The translations under genes were made by a program, and so were the position numbers. 64,000 nt of DNA, from NCBI GenBank assembly GCA_049647265.1, contig JBARXJ010000063.1:124001-188000 (forward strand). The letters are read 5' to 3'. Source of the stretch: JAAURB01 sp049647265 (GTDB lineage Bacteria > Cyanobacteriota > Cyanobacteriia > Cyanobacteriales > Microcoleaceae). The first letter of the stretch is position 1; each line of letters opens with the position of its first letter. Positions 63,767 through 64,000 of this stretch are shown here, in pieces. The notes beneath the pieces were generated by a model. That model was not told the origin of the DNA and ran no database searches. It worked only from the letters and a program-made list of their open reading frames with translations.

Positions 63767-64000
63767 TTACGTGACTCTCAATTTTAGCTTTCCAATTACA
63801 AAACTTTTTAAGTCATTTATCATATTAGATAAAGCACAGTACCAGGAGCTATAGTGAGCAACCATTTTTGAAAATTGTAACCATTGCAAAGTATTATTTT
63901 GATTGAGACACATTTGAGCATACTTTTTGTAAACATCTGCATAAAGTTGATTTTTAGAAACGTTCAAGCAACCTTTTTCTTGAATTAAGGAATAATTTTT
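63767..64000 (-). CDS. C-terminal part of a gene cut by the window edge
   Basis: Open frame of 77 codons running off the right end; a TTG at 63967 is not a real start because the frame stays open upstream (reading KNYSLIQEKGC before it). Visible text ends QMCLNQNNTLQWLQFSKMVA, then SNMINDLKSFVIGKLKLRV. A helical tail like this is common at the C-terminus of cyanobacterial GT2 enzymes. Its family cannot be confirmed without the 5' part. Confidence 0.55.
   Translation of the reverse strand, partial: KNYSLIQEKGCLNVSKNQLYADVYKKYAQMCLNQNNTLQWLQFSKMVAHYSSWYCALSNMINDLKSFVIGKLKLRVT

Overview
The window looks like chromosome from a filamentous, non-heterocystous cyanobacterium (Oscillatoriales-like; this is inference). 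The signs are many copies of the HIP1 octamer GCGATCGC, a DUF3386 protein typical of cyanobacteria, PEP-CTERM proteins, a separate CofH, very large Cache/PAS/GAF hybrid kinases, and moderate-to-low GC with AT-rich spacers. I see no rRNA, tRNA, CRISPR array, transposase or prophage.

Layout. 1-9,000 (minus strand): carbon-storage and housekeeping genes, namely phosphoglucomutase (cut by the window edge), a secreted GH31 glucosidase with a starch-binding CBM20, YvcK overlapping a ChaN-like protein, a GNAT acetyltransferase, MiaE and an ABC1/UbiB kinase. 9,021-10,529 (plus): malQ. 10,530-16,375: an accessory island with a VapBC-like pair, a SAM methyltransferase, a 993-residue NACHT NTPase with HEAT-like repeats, a probably frameshifted Phd antitoxin, a second PIN toxin/antitoxin pair, and a decayed copy of the methyltransferase 3' end at the far edge. 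This is the best candidate for an under-described system (NLR-like defence).

16,382-19,802: alcohol-dehydrogenase-like and aminotransferase genes (operon) and a TspO-like membrane protein. 19,832-28,753: a signalling block with a diguanylate cyclase response regulator, a receiver, a REC-kinase, a hybrid kinase, an unusual DHp-EAL fusion without an ATPase domain, and another receiver. 28,861-40,703: an envelope protein, cysC, malic enzyme, an ABC-class ATPase, an M28 peptidase with a coiled-coil partner, LarC and YrdC (bracketed by an inverted composite repeat), cysteine desulfurase, DUF3386 and Nfu.

40,783-51,838: an EF-hand PEP-CTERM protein and its broken tandem paralogue, a small membrane protein, a second hybrid-kinase/REC-kinase operon paralogous to the first, two TPR proteins and CofH. 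51,958-64,000 (all minus): an exopolysaccharide locus with two GT4 and three GT2 glycosyltransferases, a PhyH-like dioxygenase, a large FG-GAP/ASPIC-UnbV protein, a sulfotransferase, an O-antigen polymerase/ligase-like membrane protein and a gene cut by the window end.

How they work together: Pgm, MalQ and GH31-CBM20 serve glucan turnover; NifS and Nfu serve Fe-S assembly; CysC could supply PAPS to the sulfotransferase, suggesting a sulfated surface glycan; the two kinase operons and the c-di-GMP enzymes may control motility or exopolysaccharide (inference).
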